NCBI GenBank assembly: GCA_963704545.1 | Contig: OY969915.1 | Location: 806,001 to 870,000, forward strand | Source: VRUE01 sp963704545 | GTDB lineage: Bacteria > Actinomycetota > Thermoleophilia > Solirubrobacterales > 70-9 | Length of the DNA: 64,000 nt | Reading direction: 5' to 3' | Shown here: piece after piece, positions 8,816 to 17,419 of the stretch | Numbering within the stretch: position 1 is the first letter of the stretch | Layout of the letters: every line of letters starts with the position of its first letter | The notes under the pieces: model-generated | What the model was told of the DNA's origin: nothing | What the model saw: only the letters and a program-made list of their open reading frames with translations | The model's database searches: none | Made by a program: the position numbers and the translations under genes

Positions 8816-9181
8816 ATGGGACAGCCAGTGGTCCATTTCGAGGTGATTGGGAAAGACGGCGCGAAGCTGCAGGGCTACTACGCCGAGCTCTTCGACTGGA
8901 ACGTCAACGCCGACAACGAGATGAAATACGGCCTCGTCGACCGCGAGTCAAACAGCAACGCCGAAGGCATCGGCCTTGGAGGCGGCATCGGCCAGGGCCC
9001 CGAGGGCTACGGCGGCCACGTCACCTTCTACGTCGAAGTCCCCAGCGTGGAGGAGGCCCTGAGCAAGGCCGAGTCCCTCGGAGGCACCCGCGTGATGGGC
9101 CCCGAGACGATCATGGGCCGCATGGTCCTCGGCCAGTTCACCGACCCCGAGGGCAACGTGATCGGCCTGATCGAGGGCTGA
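8816..9181 (+). CDS. VOC-family (glyoxalase/bleomycin resistance-like) protein
   Basis: This is a 121-aa protein with the paired beta-alpha-beta-beta-beta layout of the vicinal oxygen chelate fold: VVHFEVIGKDGAKLQGYYAELFDW at the start and GHVTFYVEVPSVEEAL...GQFTDPEGNVIGLIEG at the end. Candidate metal residues are the early His and the late Glu. GAGGAG lies just upstream of ATG 8816, and the gene abuts the AlkZ-like gene, so it is probably co-expressed. Function could be glyoxalase-like or toxin binding; it is not assignable further. Confidence 0.75.
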   Translation: MGQPVVHFEVIGKDGAKLQGYYAELFDWNVNADNEMKYGLVDRESNSNAEGIGLGGGIGQGPEGYGGHVTFYVEVPSVEEALSKAESLGGTRVMGPETIMGRMVLGQFTDPEGNVIGLIEG

Positions 9182-9189
9182 CAGCACTC

Positions 9190-9876
9190 ATGGAGGCAAG
9201 CTCCCAGTCGTCGACCGACGCTTCACTGACCGAGTCCGAGCAGCGCAGGGTCGATGCCTTTGTGCGGATCACTCGACTTGAGCGTGGCATCCGAGCGTTC
9301 ATCGAAACAGAGCTTTCGCGCGTCGACGGCCCCCAGTGGCATCGCGCTCTGCCCGGGGATGTCAGGGAAAAGGTCGAAGCCGGTGGGATCGAGGCAACGG
9401 ATTTTCCTGACCTAAAGAAGATCCTCGGTTCGGCGTGGAGAAAGTTTGGGGAGTCCGTATCAGAGGTCAGGAAGGATCATCTGCTGAACTTCCTCGAGGC
9501 GCTGGAGACGGTGCGGAACGACATCGCACACTCCCGTGATGTATCGGCCGAGGGCCTGAGTATGGTGGGCGCTACGTACTATGTGGCGCGTCCACTGCTG
9601 GCCGCGGGCACTTCGATGCAGTTCGGGCTTCCGCAAACACCGCACACCCAGGTTGTTTTGGATCGGATAAAGACTGCATTGAAGTATCGAGAGTGTGTCG
9701 AACAGCCCGACCTTGACTCACTTCGGCGATTGGGGGATTTTGCCGGCGTGTGCTCGGTCTTGGATGACTATGAGCGCCTCCGGCTGAGGCCCGGCCGGTC
9801 CCCGGCTCTGTTGGATCAACTGCATGACCGCGCGATGCGGGAGATCGATAGTGCCCAAGTGAGGTTGGAGGCGTAG
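9190..9876 (+). CDS. Swt1-type HEPN domain protein (putative RNase)
   Basis: This 228-aa protein has a HEPN-like helical region around residues 15-125 resembling the Swt1 HEPN family: LERGIRAFIETELS, then WHRALPGDVREKVEAGG, then DLKKILGSAWRKFGE. The catalytic HEPN motif R-N-x-x-x-H is intact (R109, N110, H114 in VRNDIAHSRD), so metal-independent RNase activity is expected. The C-terminal half is unrecognised. Its TAG stop overlaps the next gene's GTG by one base (TAGTG), indicating translational coupling. Base composition is visibly less GC-rich than in the flanking genes. Inference: effector of a two-gene conflict or stress system with the downstream ATPase. Confidence 0.72.
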   Translation: MEASSQSSTDASLTESEQRRVDAFVRITRLERGIRAFIETELSRVDGPQWHRALPGDVREKVEAGGIEATDFPDLKKILGSAWRKFGESVSEVRKDHLLNFLEALETVRNDIAHSRDVSAEGLSMVGATYYVARPLLAAGTSMQFGLPQTPHTQVVLDRIKTALKYRECVEQPDLDSLRRLGDFAGVCSVLDDYERLRLRPGRSPALLDQLHDRAMREIDSAQVRLEA

Positions 9877-12200
9877 TGTCTTCTCGCCCGAATCCGTTCG
9901 ACTTCTCCAATCCGGTGACAGATCCAAGTGTGCTTGCCGGGCGCGCGGCGGAGATGAAGCAAGCTTCCTATTACCTCGACCAAAGTGGAGAGGGGGCCTC
10001 TTACTCGCTGGCCTTGATCGGTGATCGTGCCTCGGGGAAGACGTCGCTTCTCAATGGGCTGTCGGACTACGCCTCGGACACCGGCCTCATCGCTGCCGGC
10101 ATTCGGCTCAACGAGCGGATGTTGGAGAACGATCTCAATTTCTTTCGGGAAGTCTTCTACAGCCTAATGAAGGCCTCCGCGGCGCGTGGCCTCTGGGGTG
10201 GAGAGGCGGGCGCCGAATTCGACACGTTCTGCCGCCAAGTGCTGCACCATGACCTGGATACCGATCGGAGGGAGGAGCCTCTGGCGTTTGGCCGGGTGTA
10301 CGCAAAAGCTCAGGGTGAGGCAAAGGCGACGGAACTGTCAAGCCTGATGCTCTTGTCGGACATCGAGGTGATTGTCGAGCGCTGCCGGGGGGAGGGGTTT
10401 CCGGGTGCCGTGCTCCTGATCGACGAGGGCGACGTCCTGTCTGGCAATCACGGTCTGCTGCAGACCCTCCGAAACCTGCTTATGGACAGCAAGCACTTCG
10501 CGATGATAATAGCGGGTACGGAGCAGATGTTCCCGTCGATATCGGATGTGTTCTCACCTGTTCCACGACAGTTCGTTCGCATCAACGTGGGGCCGTTTCG
10601 AACTTGGCGTGACACACAAAAGGCAATCCTGAGCAGGCTGCTACTGGCCGGACAGGAGTGGGCGATGCCAGGCCTGGATGAGTGCAGGGAGATACATTCG
10701 CTGACCAGAGGCCGACCATACGAGGTGATGTTGGTCTCCCACTTCGCCTACCGGGAGCGCACCCAGGCGCACAATCGACTTCCAATGTCGGTTACCCCCA
10801 CCGTGATGGAAGCCGTCGCGGGACAGCTCGAACAGCAAAATCCCGCGGTTCAGGAAACCAAGGCGAAGCTTCGGAAGTTGGATCAGGCGGACGCGAAGGC
10901 GATCCGCGAGCTCATGGATTTCGACGGCTTTTCGATCGACCGGTTCGCCTTCGCGAGGATGGATTTCACACGGCCCTTCGACAAGGTTGCGTTCGAGGAG
11001 GCACGCGCTGAGGTGCTAAAGATCGTCGAACGTCTCGCTTGGACCGAATTCGTGTCTGCGGTCGACGGGAGAGTGCGGGTTGAGGCCGATTCCTTCCAGC
11101 GTGCGTTGATCAAGTATGAGGTGCTGGGACGCCCCGAAGATGACGACGACGAGGTCGAGGAGCTGCCACTTGGCGATCCCGCCTACCGCACCGCGGATAA
11201 GTGCGTTGATGCGATCAGTGGCACTCTGGTTGCCACTCTGGCACCGCATGAGTCCGCCGGGATGATGGCGGATGCGCTTGACGCGCCGATCAACATTCGG
11301 CTCGCGCTTGACGAAGCGGCAGAGGACTACTCGGTGCAGGCCGTGTGCACGATCAACGCAGGCGAAGACTGGTTGGGGGTCTTCGCATTTCGCCGTGAGG
11401 CCGATTCCGAAGATTTTCGGACGCGCGTCGGGAACATCCTCCTGGATGAGGCAGGCCGTCTCGCCGACTTCGGTGTGTCGATCTCCGAGATCTCGGTGGA
11501 GTCGATTGACGAGAAACAGCTCAAGGATCTTCGTGACTCTTTTCTGGAGAGCGCCAAAGGCTTTCAACCGGTGGTGGCTGAAGCGAGGTCCGCGTTCAGC
11601 GCAGGATCATCCGATTTCCCCGGCAAGGTCGCGAAGGCGTGTGCCGAGCTGCTCGAGGCGGATCCGGCGAGCGACGATACGCGCGCCGAACATCTGAGCG
11701 ATTGTGCGTTCATGATGCTCAGCACCGAGTCACCCGACGGCTACGAGCCCTTGAGCGACCGGCTCGAAGCGCTGGCGGACGTTCCCCTGCTGAGCCGAGC
11801 GACGAGGGCGCTGTGGGCCGCGGTGCAGGGAGACTACGACGACGCGCTGGTGCGGTTGGAACTCGATCTCGCCGAGATCGAGCCCGCGGTGGACGAGTTC
11901 GAGAATGTGCTGATGTACTCGCCGGCCGTGCTGGCTGCCGAGCACCCCTCTATCGGATACTCGGACCTCGTTGGCGGTGTCAGTCTTGAGGGGATCATCG
12001 AGGGATACAAGCTGGCGATCGACGCTTGTCGACACGGGAGGCCCGTCGCGGAGGCGTTGGGCGAGGGGACAAACGTGCCCTGGCGGCTGGGGGCAGCGGC
12101 CGACGCGGCGGATGCGGAAGGACGGCCGGAGTTCGCCAAGGAGCTGAGGCGCAAGGCGGCCCAGACGGTCGAAGAGCCGCAGGGATCGGACGCGGACTAG
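9876..12200 (+). CDS. AAA-type P-loop ATPase paired with HEPN protein
   Basis: This is a 774-aa protein. The N-terminal NPFDFSNPVTDPSVLAGRAAEM is followed by Walker A GDRASGKTS (residues 49-57), Walker B AVLLIDEGD (178-186, D183/E184) and a sensor-like IIAGTEQMF (211-219). An Orc1/Cdc6- or STAND-like ATPase with a winged-helix part (about 340-420) is likely. The C-terminal ~350 residues are acidic and helical and match nothing I recognise; they may sense or bind a partner. GTG start coupled to the HEPN gene. Its stop shares the CTAG tetranucleotide with the stop of convergent glyS. Inference: regulator or sensor that holds or triggers the HEPN RNase. Confidence 0.75.
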   Translation: MSSRPNPFDFSNPVTDPSVLAGRAAEMKQASYYLDQSGEGASYSLALIGDRASGKTSLLNGLSDYASDTGLIAAGIRLNERMLENDLNFFREVFYSLMKASAARGLWGGEAGAEFDTFCRQVLHHDLDTDRREEPLAFGRVYAKAQGEAKATELSSLMLLSDIEVIVERCRGEGFPGAVLLIDEGDVLSGNHGLLQTLRNLLMDSKHFAMIIAGTEQMFPSISDVFSPVPRQFVRINVGPFRTWRDTQKAILSRLLLAGQEWAMPGLDECREIHSLTRGRPYEVMLVSHFAYRERTQAHNRLPMSVTPTVMEAVAGQLEQQNPAVQETKAKLRKLDQADAKAIRELMDFDGFSIDRFAFARMDFTRPFDKVAFEEARAEVLKIVERLAWTEFVSAVDGRVRVEADSFQRALIKYEVLGRPEDDDDEVEELPLGDPAYRTADKCVDAISGTLVATLAPHESAGMMADALDAPINIRLALDEAAEDYSVQAVCTINAGEDWLGVFAFRREADSEDFRTRVGNILLDEAGRLADFGVSISEISVESIDEKQLKDLRDSFLESAKGFQPVVAEARSAFSAGSSDFPGKVAKACAELLEADPASDDTRAEHLSDCAFMMLSTESPDGYEPLSDRLEALADVPLLSRATRALWAAVQGDYDDALVRLELDLAEIEPAVDEFENVLMYSPAVLAAEHPSIGYSDLVGGVSLEGIIEGYKLAIDACRHGRPVAEALGEGTNVPWRLGAAADAADAEGRPEFAKELRRKAAQTVEEPQGSDAD

Positions 12201-13594
12201 CCGTTGGCGAGCTTCGGGCTCTGCCAGGGCTGGGTGAGGCGGGCGGCGAGGTCGTCCGTGAGCCCGGCGATCGGGACTCTGGTCTGCTCCAGCGAGTCGC
12301 GGTCGCGGAGGGTGACGGTGTCGTCTTCCATCGTCTGGTGGTCGACGGTGATGCCCCAGGGGGTGCCGATCTCGTCCTGGCGGCGGTAGCGCTTGCCGAT
12401 CGAGCCGCCTTCGTCGAACTCGGCGGGCATGCGGCTGCGCAGCTCGTTGAAGACCTCTCGAGCCTTCTCCGGCATGCCCTCCTTGGAAACGAGGGGAAGG
12501 ACGGCGACCTTGACCGGGGAGAGGCGGGGGTGGAGGCGCAGGACGGTGCGCTGGCGGCCCTCCACTTCCTCGACGTCGTAGGCGTCGACCAGGAAGGCGA
12601 GGGTGGCGCGGTCGGCGCCCGCGGCCGGCTCGATCACGTGCGGGACGTAGCGCTCTTTGGTCTGCTGGTCGAAGTACTCGAGCTTCTCGCCGCTGAACTC
12701 GGCGTGCTGGGTGAGGTCGAAGTTGCCGCGGTTGGCGATCCCCTCCAGCTCCGACCACCCGATCGGGAAGAGGTACTCGACGTCGCTGGTTCCCGAGGAG
12801 TAGTGGGAGAGCTCGTCGGCGTCGTGGGGCCGTACGCGGAGGAACTCGGGGCGGATGCCGAGCTCGGTGTACCAGCGTTCGCGCTCCTCGATCCAGCTGC
12901 GGTACCACTGCTCCGCCTCGGCCGGGGGCACGAAGAACTCCATCTCCATCTGTTCGAACTCCCGGGTGCGGAAGATGAAGTTGCCCGGCGTGATCTCGTT
13001 GCGGAAGGACTTGCCGATCTGGGCGATGCCGAAGGGCGGCTTCTTGCGGGCGAAGGCCATCACGTTCTTGAAGTTGATGAAGATGCCCTGCGCCGTCTCC
13101 GGCCGTAGGTAGACCTCCGAGCCCTCGCCCGCCACCGGGCCGACGTGGGTCTCGAACATCAGGTTGAACTGGCGCGGCTCCGAGAGCTCGCCGCCGCACT
13201 CCGGGCAGCGCAGCTCGCCGGCCGGGTCGCCGCCGTCGGCCTCGACCGCCTCGCGCAGGTGGTCCTCCCGCCAGCGCTTCTTGCACTTCCCCAGGCACTG
13301 GACGAGCGGATCGGTGAATCCCGCCAGGTGGCCCGAGGCCTCCCAGACCCGGGGGTGCTGGAGGATCGCCGAGTCGAGGGCGACGATGTCGTCGCGCTCC
13401 TGCAGCATCGCCCGCCACCACTCGGCCTTGACGTTGTTCTTCAGCAGCACCCCGTAGTGGCCGTAGTCGTAGGTCGAGCCGAGCCCGCCATAGATCTCCG
13501 AGGACGGGAAGACGAAGCCGCGCCGCTTGCAGAGGGCGACGATCTCGTCCATCGAGACCTCGGTCGGGCGCGTCCCCTGCTCGGCGGTTCCCAT
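12197..13594 (-). CDS. glyS: Glycyl-tRNA synthetase (single-chain, class II)
   Basis: This is a 465-aa alpha2-type glycyl-tRNA synthetase, which charges tRNA-Gly in the cytoplasm. The start MGTAEQGTRPTEVSMDEIVALCKRRGF leads into IYGGLGSTYDYGHYG (motif 1 region), LRPETAQGIFINFKNV, FRNEITPGNFIFRTREFEQMEMEFF (motif 2) and a C-terminal anticodon-binding domain (LHPRLSPVKVAVLPL). ATG 13594 was selected; upstream in-frame codons lie across the divergent fmdB-like gene. The stop overlaps the ATPase gene. Confidence 0.93.
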   Translation of the reverse strand: MGTAEQGTRPTEVSMDEIVALCKRRGFVFPSSEIYGGLGSTYDYGHYGVLLKNNVKAEWWRAMLQERDDIVALDSAILQHPRVWEASGHLAGFTDPLVQCLGKCKKRWREDHLREAVEADGGDPAGELRCPECGGELSEPRQFNLMFETHVGPVAGEGSEVYLRPETAQGIFINFKNVMAFARKKPPFGIAQIGKSFRNEITPGNFIFRTREFEQMEMEFFVPPAEAEQWYRSWIEERERWYTELGIRPEFLRVRPHDADELSHYSSGTSDVEYLFPIGWSELEGIANRGNFDLTQHAEFSGEKLEYFDQQTKERYVPHVIEPAAGADRATLAFLVDAYDVEEVEGRQRTVLRLHPRLSPVKVAVLPLVSKEGMPEKAREVFNELRSRMPAEFDEGGSIGKRYRRQDEIGTPWGITVDHQTMEDDTVTLRDRDSLEQTRVPIAGLTDDLAARLTQPWQSPKLANG

Positions 13595-13630
13595 GCCTGA
13601 ACCGTATCGGCTGCGATAATCCAGCATCCC

Positions 13631-13936
13631 GTGCCCATTTACGAGTACAAGTGCGAGAACGATCACGTCTTCGACGTGATCCAGCGGATGAGCGACGATC
13701 CGCTCACCGAGTGCCAGGAGTGCGGAGCGCCGGCGGTGCGCGTCCTGCATCCCGTCGCCGTCCACTTCAAGGGCTCCGGCTTCTACAACACCGACTACGG
13801 CAAGAAGAAGAAGGCCGGTGCCAACGGCGGCTCCTCGGGCGAGGGCTCGGGCGATTCAAAGCCCTCCGAGTCGAAGTCGAGCGACGCGAAATCGTCGACC
13901 GACTCGAAGCCCAAGGCGACCTCCACCACCGAGTGA
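13631..13936 (+). CDS. FmdB-family zinc ribbon protein
   Basis: This 101-aa protein starts at a GTG. The N-terminal MPIYEYKCENDHVFDVIQ...ECQECGAPAVR is the FmdB/putative regulatory zinc ribbon; the first CxxC is replaced by C-x3-H, giving a probable C-H-C-C zinc site. After a GSGFYNTDYGKKKK segment the tail is a low-complexity Ser/Lys/Asp stretch. It is divergent from glyS. Function of the family is unclear. Confidence 0.82.
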   Translation: MPIYEYKCENDHVFDVIQRMSDDPLTECQECGAPAVRVLHPVAVHFKGSGFYNTDYGKKKKAGANGGSSGEGSGDSKPSESKSSDAKSSTDSKPKATSTTE

Positions 13937-13940
13937 TCGA

Positions 13941-13964
13941 TTGACCCCCCTATAGGTGGGTCAA
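13941..13964. promoter_or_regulatory. 24-bp near-perfect palindrome before metallo-hydrolase
   Basis: TTGACCC-CCCTATAGGT-GGGTCAA is a dyad with one mismatched pair, centred on CTATAG, ending 13 bases before ATG 13978. A repressor bound here would block the promoter or early transcription of the downstream hydrolase. It could instead be the fmdB terminator, but no U-run follows. Confidence 0.45.
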
Positions 13965-13977
13965 CTCATCAGTCGTC

Positions 13978-14973
13978 ATGCCGGACGCGGATCGAACGGA
14001 ACGGACACTGCACGGAGGGCCGGCGCGGTTCGAGCGCGGCTTCCAGCGGGTCGGGGAGGGCACCTGGGCCTGGCTGCAGCCGAACGGCGGGCTCGGCGAG
14101 TCCAACGCCGGGCTGGTGGCCTCCGGGGAGCATGCCCTACTCGTTGACACCCTCTGGGACCTGGCGCTGACCCGGCGGATGCTCGCGGAGGCGCGGGCGC
14201 TTGTCGACGCCACGCCCGAGACCGTCTTCAACACCCACTCCGACGGCGACCACGTCTGGGGCAACCAGCTGCTCGCCGGGGCGCGGATCGTCTCGACCGC
14301 CACGGCGAAGAAGCTGATGACCCTCGACACGCCGCGCGACCTGCGGCGCCTCAAGCGCCTCGGTCGGGTGGTCCGGCCGCTGGGCCGCGAGATGGCGCCG
14401 TTCGACTGGAGCGAGGTCGAGCTGACCCTGCCGGACGAGATCTTCGACGGCGAGCTGAGCGTTGCGGTCGGCGACCGCGAGGTGCGGCTGATCGAGGTCG
14501 GTCCCGCCCACACGGCGGGCGACGCCGTGGCGTGGGTGCCCGACGTCTCGGTCTGCTTCGCCGCCGACATCCTCTTCATCGGCTGCACGCCGATCACCTG
14601 GGCGGGGCCGATCGCGGGCTGGCTGGCGGCGATCGAGCGCATCTCCTCGCTCGGCGCGACCACGTTCGTCCCCGGCCACGGCCCGGTCTGCGACCAGGCG
14701 GCGGTCGACCTCCTGCGCCAGTACCTCGAGTGGGCGCAAACCGAGGGCGGCGCCCGCCTCGACCGCGGCGTCTCCCCGGCAAAGGCGGCCCGCGAGCTGC
14801 TGCTCAGCCGCGAGTTCGCCTCCCTCCCCTGGGCCGCCTGGGACGACCCCGCCCGCCTGGTCATCACCCTCAGCACCGAGCACCACCGCCGCGAAGGCGG
14901 CGCCGGCCACCTAACCGGCCTCGGCCGCACCCGCGCGATCATGCAGATGCAGCGCCTCAAATCCAAGCTCTAG
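13978..14973 (+). CDS. MBL-fold metallo-hydrolase
   Basis: This 331-aa metallo-beta-lactamase-fold protein carries the variant zinc motif NTHSDGDHVWGN (H-x-D-G-D-H), which differs from the canonical HxHxDH at the second ligand, then GPAHTAGDAV, ADILFIG and FVPGHGPV. The ~90 C-terminal residues form an added helical region. A 24-bp palindrome directly upstream suggests specific regulation. A 24-bp-stem hairpin begins 8 bases after the stop. Substrate unknown. Confidence 0.78.
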   Translation: MPDADRTERTLHGGPARFERGFQRVGEGTWAWLQPNGGLGESNAGLVASGEHALLVDTLWDLALTRRMLAEARALVDATPETVFNTHSDGDHVWGNQLLAGARIVSTATAKKLMTLDTPRDLRRLKRLGRVVRPLGREMAPFDWSEVELTLPDEIFDGELSVAVGDREVRLIEVGPAHTAGDAVAWVPDVSVCFAADILFIGCTPITWAGPIAGWLAAIERISSLGATTFVPGHGPVCDQAAVDLLRQYLEWAQTEGGARLDRGVSPAKAARELLLSREFASLPWAAWDDPARLVITLSTEHHRREGGAGHLTGLGRTRAIMQMQRLKSKL

Positions 14974-14980
14974 GCGCAGG

Positions 14981-15044
14981 GGTCGTCGGGAGTCCCTCTC
15001 CAGGCCGCTTCGCGGGAGTTCCTGGAGAGGGACTCCCGACGACC
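14981..15044. repeat. Hairpin F1: 24-bp perfect stem, 16-nt loop
   Basis: Arms at 14981-15004 and 15021-15044 are exact complements and the loop is CCGCTTCGCGGGAGTT. It lies just after the stop of the plus-strand hydrolase and probably ends its transcript. The loop is identical to that of hairpin F2 read on the minus strand, although the stems are unrelated apart from the closing CAGG/CCTG. Confidence 0.85.
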
Positions 15045-15073
15045 TTCTGGCTTCGGAAGCTAGTGCGGTCGGT

Positions 15074-15143
15074 GAAGAGCTTTGGGGGTGTTCCCTCAGG
15101 AACTCCCGCGAAGCGGCCTGAGGGAACACCCCCAAAGCTCTTC
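15074..15143. repeat. Hairpin F2: 27-bp perfect stem, same loop inverted
   Basis: Arms at 15074-15100 and 15117-15143 are exact complements. The loop AACTCCCGCGAAGCGG is the exact reverse complement of the F1 loop. It sits 4 bases beyond the stop of the convergent LCP gene, so each gene ends in a hairpin presenting the same loop in its own transcript. Confidence 0.85.
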
Positions 15144-15147
15144 CCAG

Positions 15148-16383
15148 CTACCCGTCGATCAACCGGTGTACAGCCCGCCGCCGGGTCGAGTCCGGCACTT
15201 CGGTGCTGCCTTCGGGCCCTTCGCCGCATTCGCCGTGAGAGCAGAGCACGTCAGTCGGGCCGCTGCCGCCGATCGCGGCCGCCAGGACCAGCTGCGGCAT
15301 CGTCAGGAAGCCCATGTCGCTGACGAATGCCTTGGGCGCGTCCCAGCCGATGATCGGGCCCTTGACGAAGTTGTAGGGGATGCGCAGGGGGTCGGTGAGC
15401 CGTCCCTTGATCCCGTTGATCACCTCCTGCTGGGCCTGCTCGCGGTCGTAGTCGTCGTACCCGATCGAGTAGTAGCTGCGGCCCGGCCCGGGGCATTCGC
15501 TCACCTTGCGTACCCGCGCGTAGGCGAGCGCCTTTTCCCCGTTCAGCGTGCTCTCGCCCTTGGGCAGTCGCAGGCTGACGCCGCCCTGGCTACCGCCGGC
15601 GCCGCCGGAGATGTCGGCGCAGAGCTTGTGCTCGAGATTGACCTCGACTCCCCCGACCGCGTCGATCAGGTCTTCAAACCCGGTGAAGTCGACGATCGCG
15701 ACGTGGTCGACCTCGAGGTCGAGGAAGCCTTCGACCGCTTCGATCTGCGCGGCGGCGCCGCCGTAGGCGTATGCGGCGTTGATCCTCTGCGGGCTCTGGC
15801 CGGGGATCTCGGCGTAGGAGTCGCGCGGGATCGAGAGTTTGCGGAAGGCGCCGCCGCCGGCGCGGATCAGCATCAGCGTGTCGGCGCGGAATTCGCCGAC
15901 CGAGCAGGGATCGTGCGGCGCGTCGCCGTGCGCCTGCTGCTCGAAGCACTCCTCCGAGGGCGCCGCGCGCGGCTCTTTGGTGTCGGGTGGGCGGGCGTCG
16001 GTGCCGATCACGAGGATCGTCTGCGCGCTCGGCAGCAGCATCGGGTTGCCGTGCAGGGCGTCCTTCGCTTCGCCGGAGAGCTTGAAGGACTGCAGCTGGG
16101 CGGAGACGGCGAAGGCGAGGAAGCTGAGCGCGATCCAGCCCAGCGCCGCCAGCCCGGCCCACTTGAGCACGCGCCTGCCCGTCCAGCGGCGCGGCGGCCC
16201 GGGGCGCTCCGGGCGCTCCGGCCGGTCGCGCTTCTTGCGCCGCCACGGCTTCGGCGCGTGCGGCGCCCGCTCTCTGAGGCCTGAGAGGTCTGGGGACCGC
16301 AGCCTCGACAGAAGGCCTTTCCGGGACCGGTAGACCTTGTACTCGGGCGGCCCGGAGGGCTGCTGCTCGCCATCAGTGGGCAT
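15148..16383 (-). CDS. LytR-CpsA-Psr (LCP) family cell-wall ligase
   Basis: This 411-aa type II membrane protein has a basic, proline-rich cytoplasmic N-terminus (about 1-70), one transmembrane helix (VLKWAGLAALGWIALSFLAF) and an extracytoplasmic LCP domain. Key stretches are ILVIGTDARP, FRADTLMLIRAGGGAFRKLSIPRDSY, INAAYAYGG and ALAYARVRK with the conserved acidic and arginine residues. LCP proteins transfer undecaprenyl-linked glycopolymers to peptidoglycan or arabinogalactan. The ATG at 16383 is divergent from the ROK kinase. Confidence 0.88.
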   Translation of the reverse strand: MPTDGEQQPSGPPEYKVYRSRKGLLSRLRSPDLSGLRERAPHAPKPWRRKKRDRPERPERPGPPRRWTGRRVLKWAGLAALGWIALSFLAFAVSAQLQSFKLSGEAKDALHGNPMLLPSAQTILVIGTDARPPDTKEPRAAPSEECFEQQAHGDAPHDPCSVGEFRADTLMLIRAGGGAFRKLSIPRDSYAEIPGQSPQRINAAYAYGGAAAQIEAVEGFLDLEVDHVAIVDFTGFEDLIDAVGGVEVNLEHKLCADISGGAGGSQGGVSLRLPKGESTLNGEKALAYARVRKVSECPGPGRSYYSIGYDDYDREQAQQEVINGIKGRLTDPLRIPYNFVKGPIIGWDAPKAFVSDMGFLTMPQLVLAAAIGGSGPTDVLCSHGECGEGPEGSTEVPDSTRRRAVHRLIDG

Positions 16384-16447
16384 GAAAGACTGCGGGAATC
16401 ATGCCTATGCATCCGGTCGACCGCCTCTTCCCGAACCGGAACGTCGC

Positions 16448-17419
16448 GTGAGTGCAGGGGAAATCATCGGGGTGGACCTGGGCGGGACGAAGATGCTGCT
16501 CGGCGTTCTCGACGCCGACTCCAACGTCCTCTGGGAGAGCCGCGAGGCCTCGACCGGGCAGACCGAGGACGAGCTGGTCGACCTGCTCGTGCGCGAGGTG
16601 AACGAGGCGCGCGCGGCCCGTCCGGGCGCCGCGGCCGTCGGCCTCGGCATCCCGGCGACGATCGACCACGGCAAGGGCATCGCGATCTCCGCCGTCAACC
16701 TGCCGCTCGACGACGTGCCGATCCGCGATCTCGTCGCCGAGCGGACCGGGCTGCCGGTCTTCGTCGACAACGACGCCAACGTCGCCGCCCTCGCCGAGCA
16801 CCTCTACGGGGCGGCGAAGGGCGCGGAGAACGCGGTGATGCTGACGATCGGCACCGGGATCGGCGGCGGGTTGATCCTCGGCGGCGAGATCTACCGCGGC
16901 TCGACCGGGGCGGGCGCCGAGCTCGGCCACACGGCGATCGCGATGGACGGTCCTCCCTGCCAGGGGAACTGCCCCGGGCGCGGCTGCGTGGAGACGTTCG
17001 CCTCGGGCACGGCGATCGGTCGCGAGGGGCTGGCGGCCGCCGAACGGGAGCCCGATTCCGTCCTCGGCAAGATGCTCGCGGACGGCCAGCCCATCGACGG
17101 CAAGGCCGTGACCGAGGCGGCGCTGGACGGGGACCCAACGGCCCGTGCCGTCTTCGATCTGGTCGGCCAGCGGCTCGGCGTCGCGCTGACCAGCTTCGCC
17201 AACATCTTCGAGCCGGAGGCGATCGTGATCGGCGGCGGCGTGATCGCCGCCGGCGAGGTGCTGCTCGATCCTGCCCGGCGCGAGCTGGAGGCGCGGGCGC
17301 TGCCGCCGATGAACCGCACGCCCGTCGTCGCCGCCGAGCTGGGCAGCGACGCCGGCATGATCGGCGCCGCGGCGATGGCGCGGATCGAGCTCGCGGAATC
17401 GGAAGGGGGCGGAGGCTGA
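16448..17419 (+). CDS. ROK-family sugar kinase (glucokinase-like)
   Basis: This 323-aa protein has the N-terminal phosphate loop GVDLGGTKMLLGVLD, VDNDANVAALAEH, the GTGIGGGLILGG loop, and the ROK zinc/sugar motif ELGHTAI...CQGNCPGRGCVETFASG. Glucose is the commonest substrate of actinobacterial members, phosphorylated from ATP or polyphosphate, but specificity is not proven here. The GTG at 16448 directly precedes the phosphate-loop strand. Its TGA overlaps the rsmI ATG (TGATG). Confidence 0.87.
   Translation: MSAGEIIGVDLGGTKMLLGVLDADSNVLWESREASTGQTEDELVDLLVREVNEARAARPGAAAVGLGIPATIDHGKGIAISAVNLPLDDVPIRDLVAERTGLPVFVDNDANVAALAEHLYGAAKGAENAVMLTIGTGIGGGLILGGEIYRGSTGAGAELGHTAIAMDGPPCQGNCPGRGCVETFASGTAIGREGLAAAEREPDSVLGKMLADGQPIDGKAVTEAALDGDPTARAVFDLVGQRLGVALTSFANIFEPEAIVIGGGVIAAGEVLLDPARRELEARALPPMNRTPVVAAELGSDAGMIGAAAMARIELAESEGGGG

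Noticed and set aside
9190..12200. Restriction-modification interpretation of the HEPN-ATPase pair
   Set aside because: No methyltransferase motif, REase fold or specificity subunit is present in or beside the pair.
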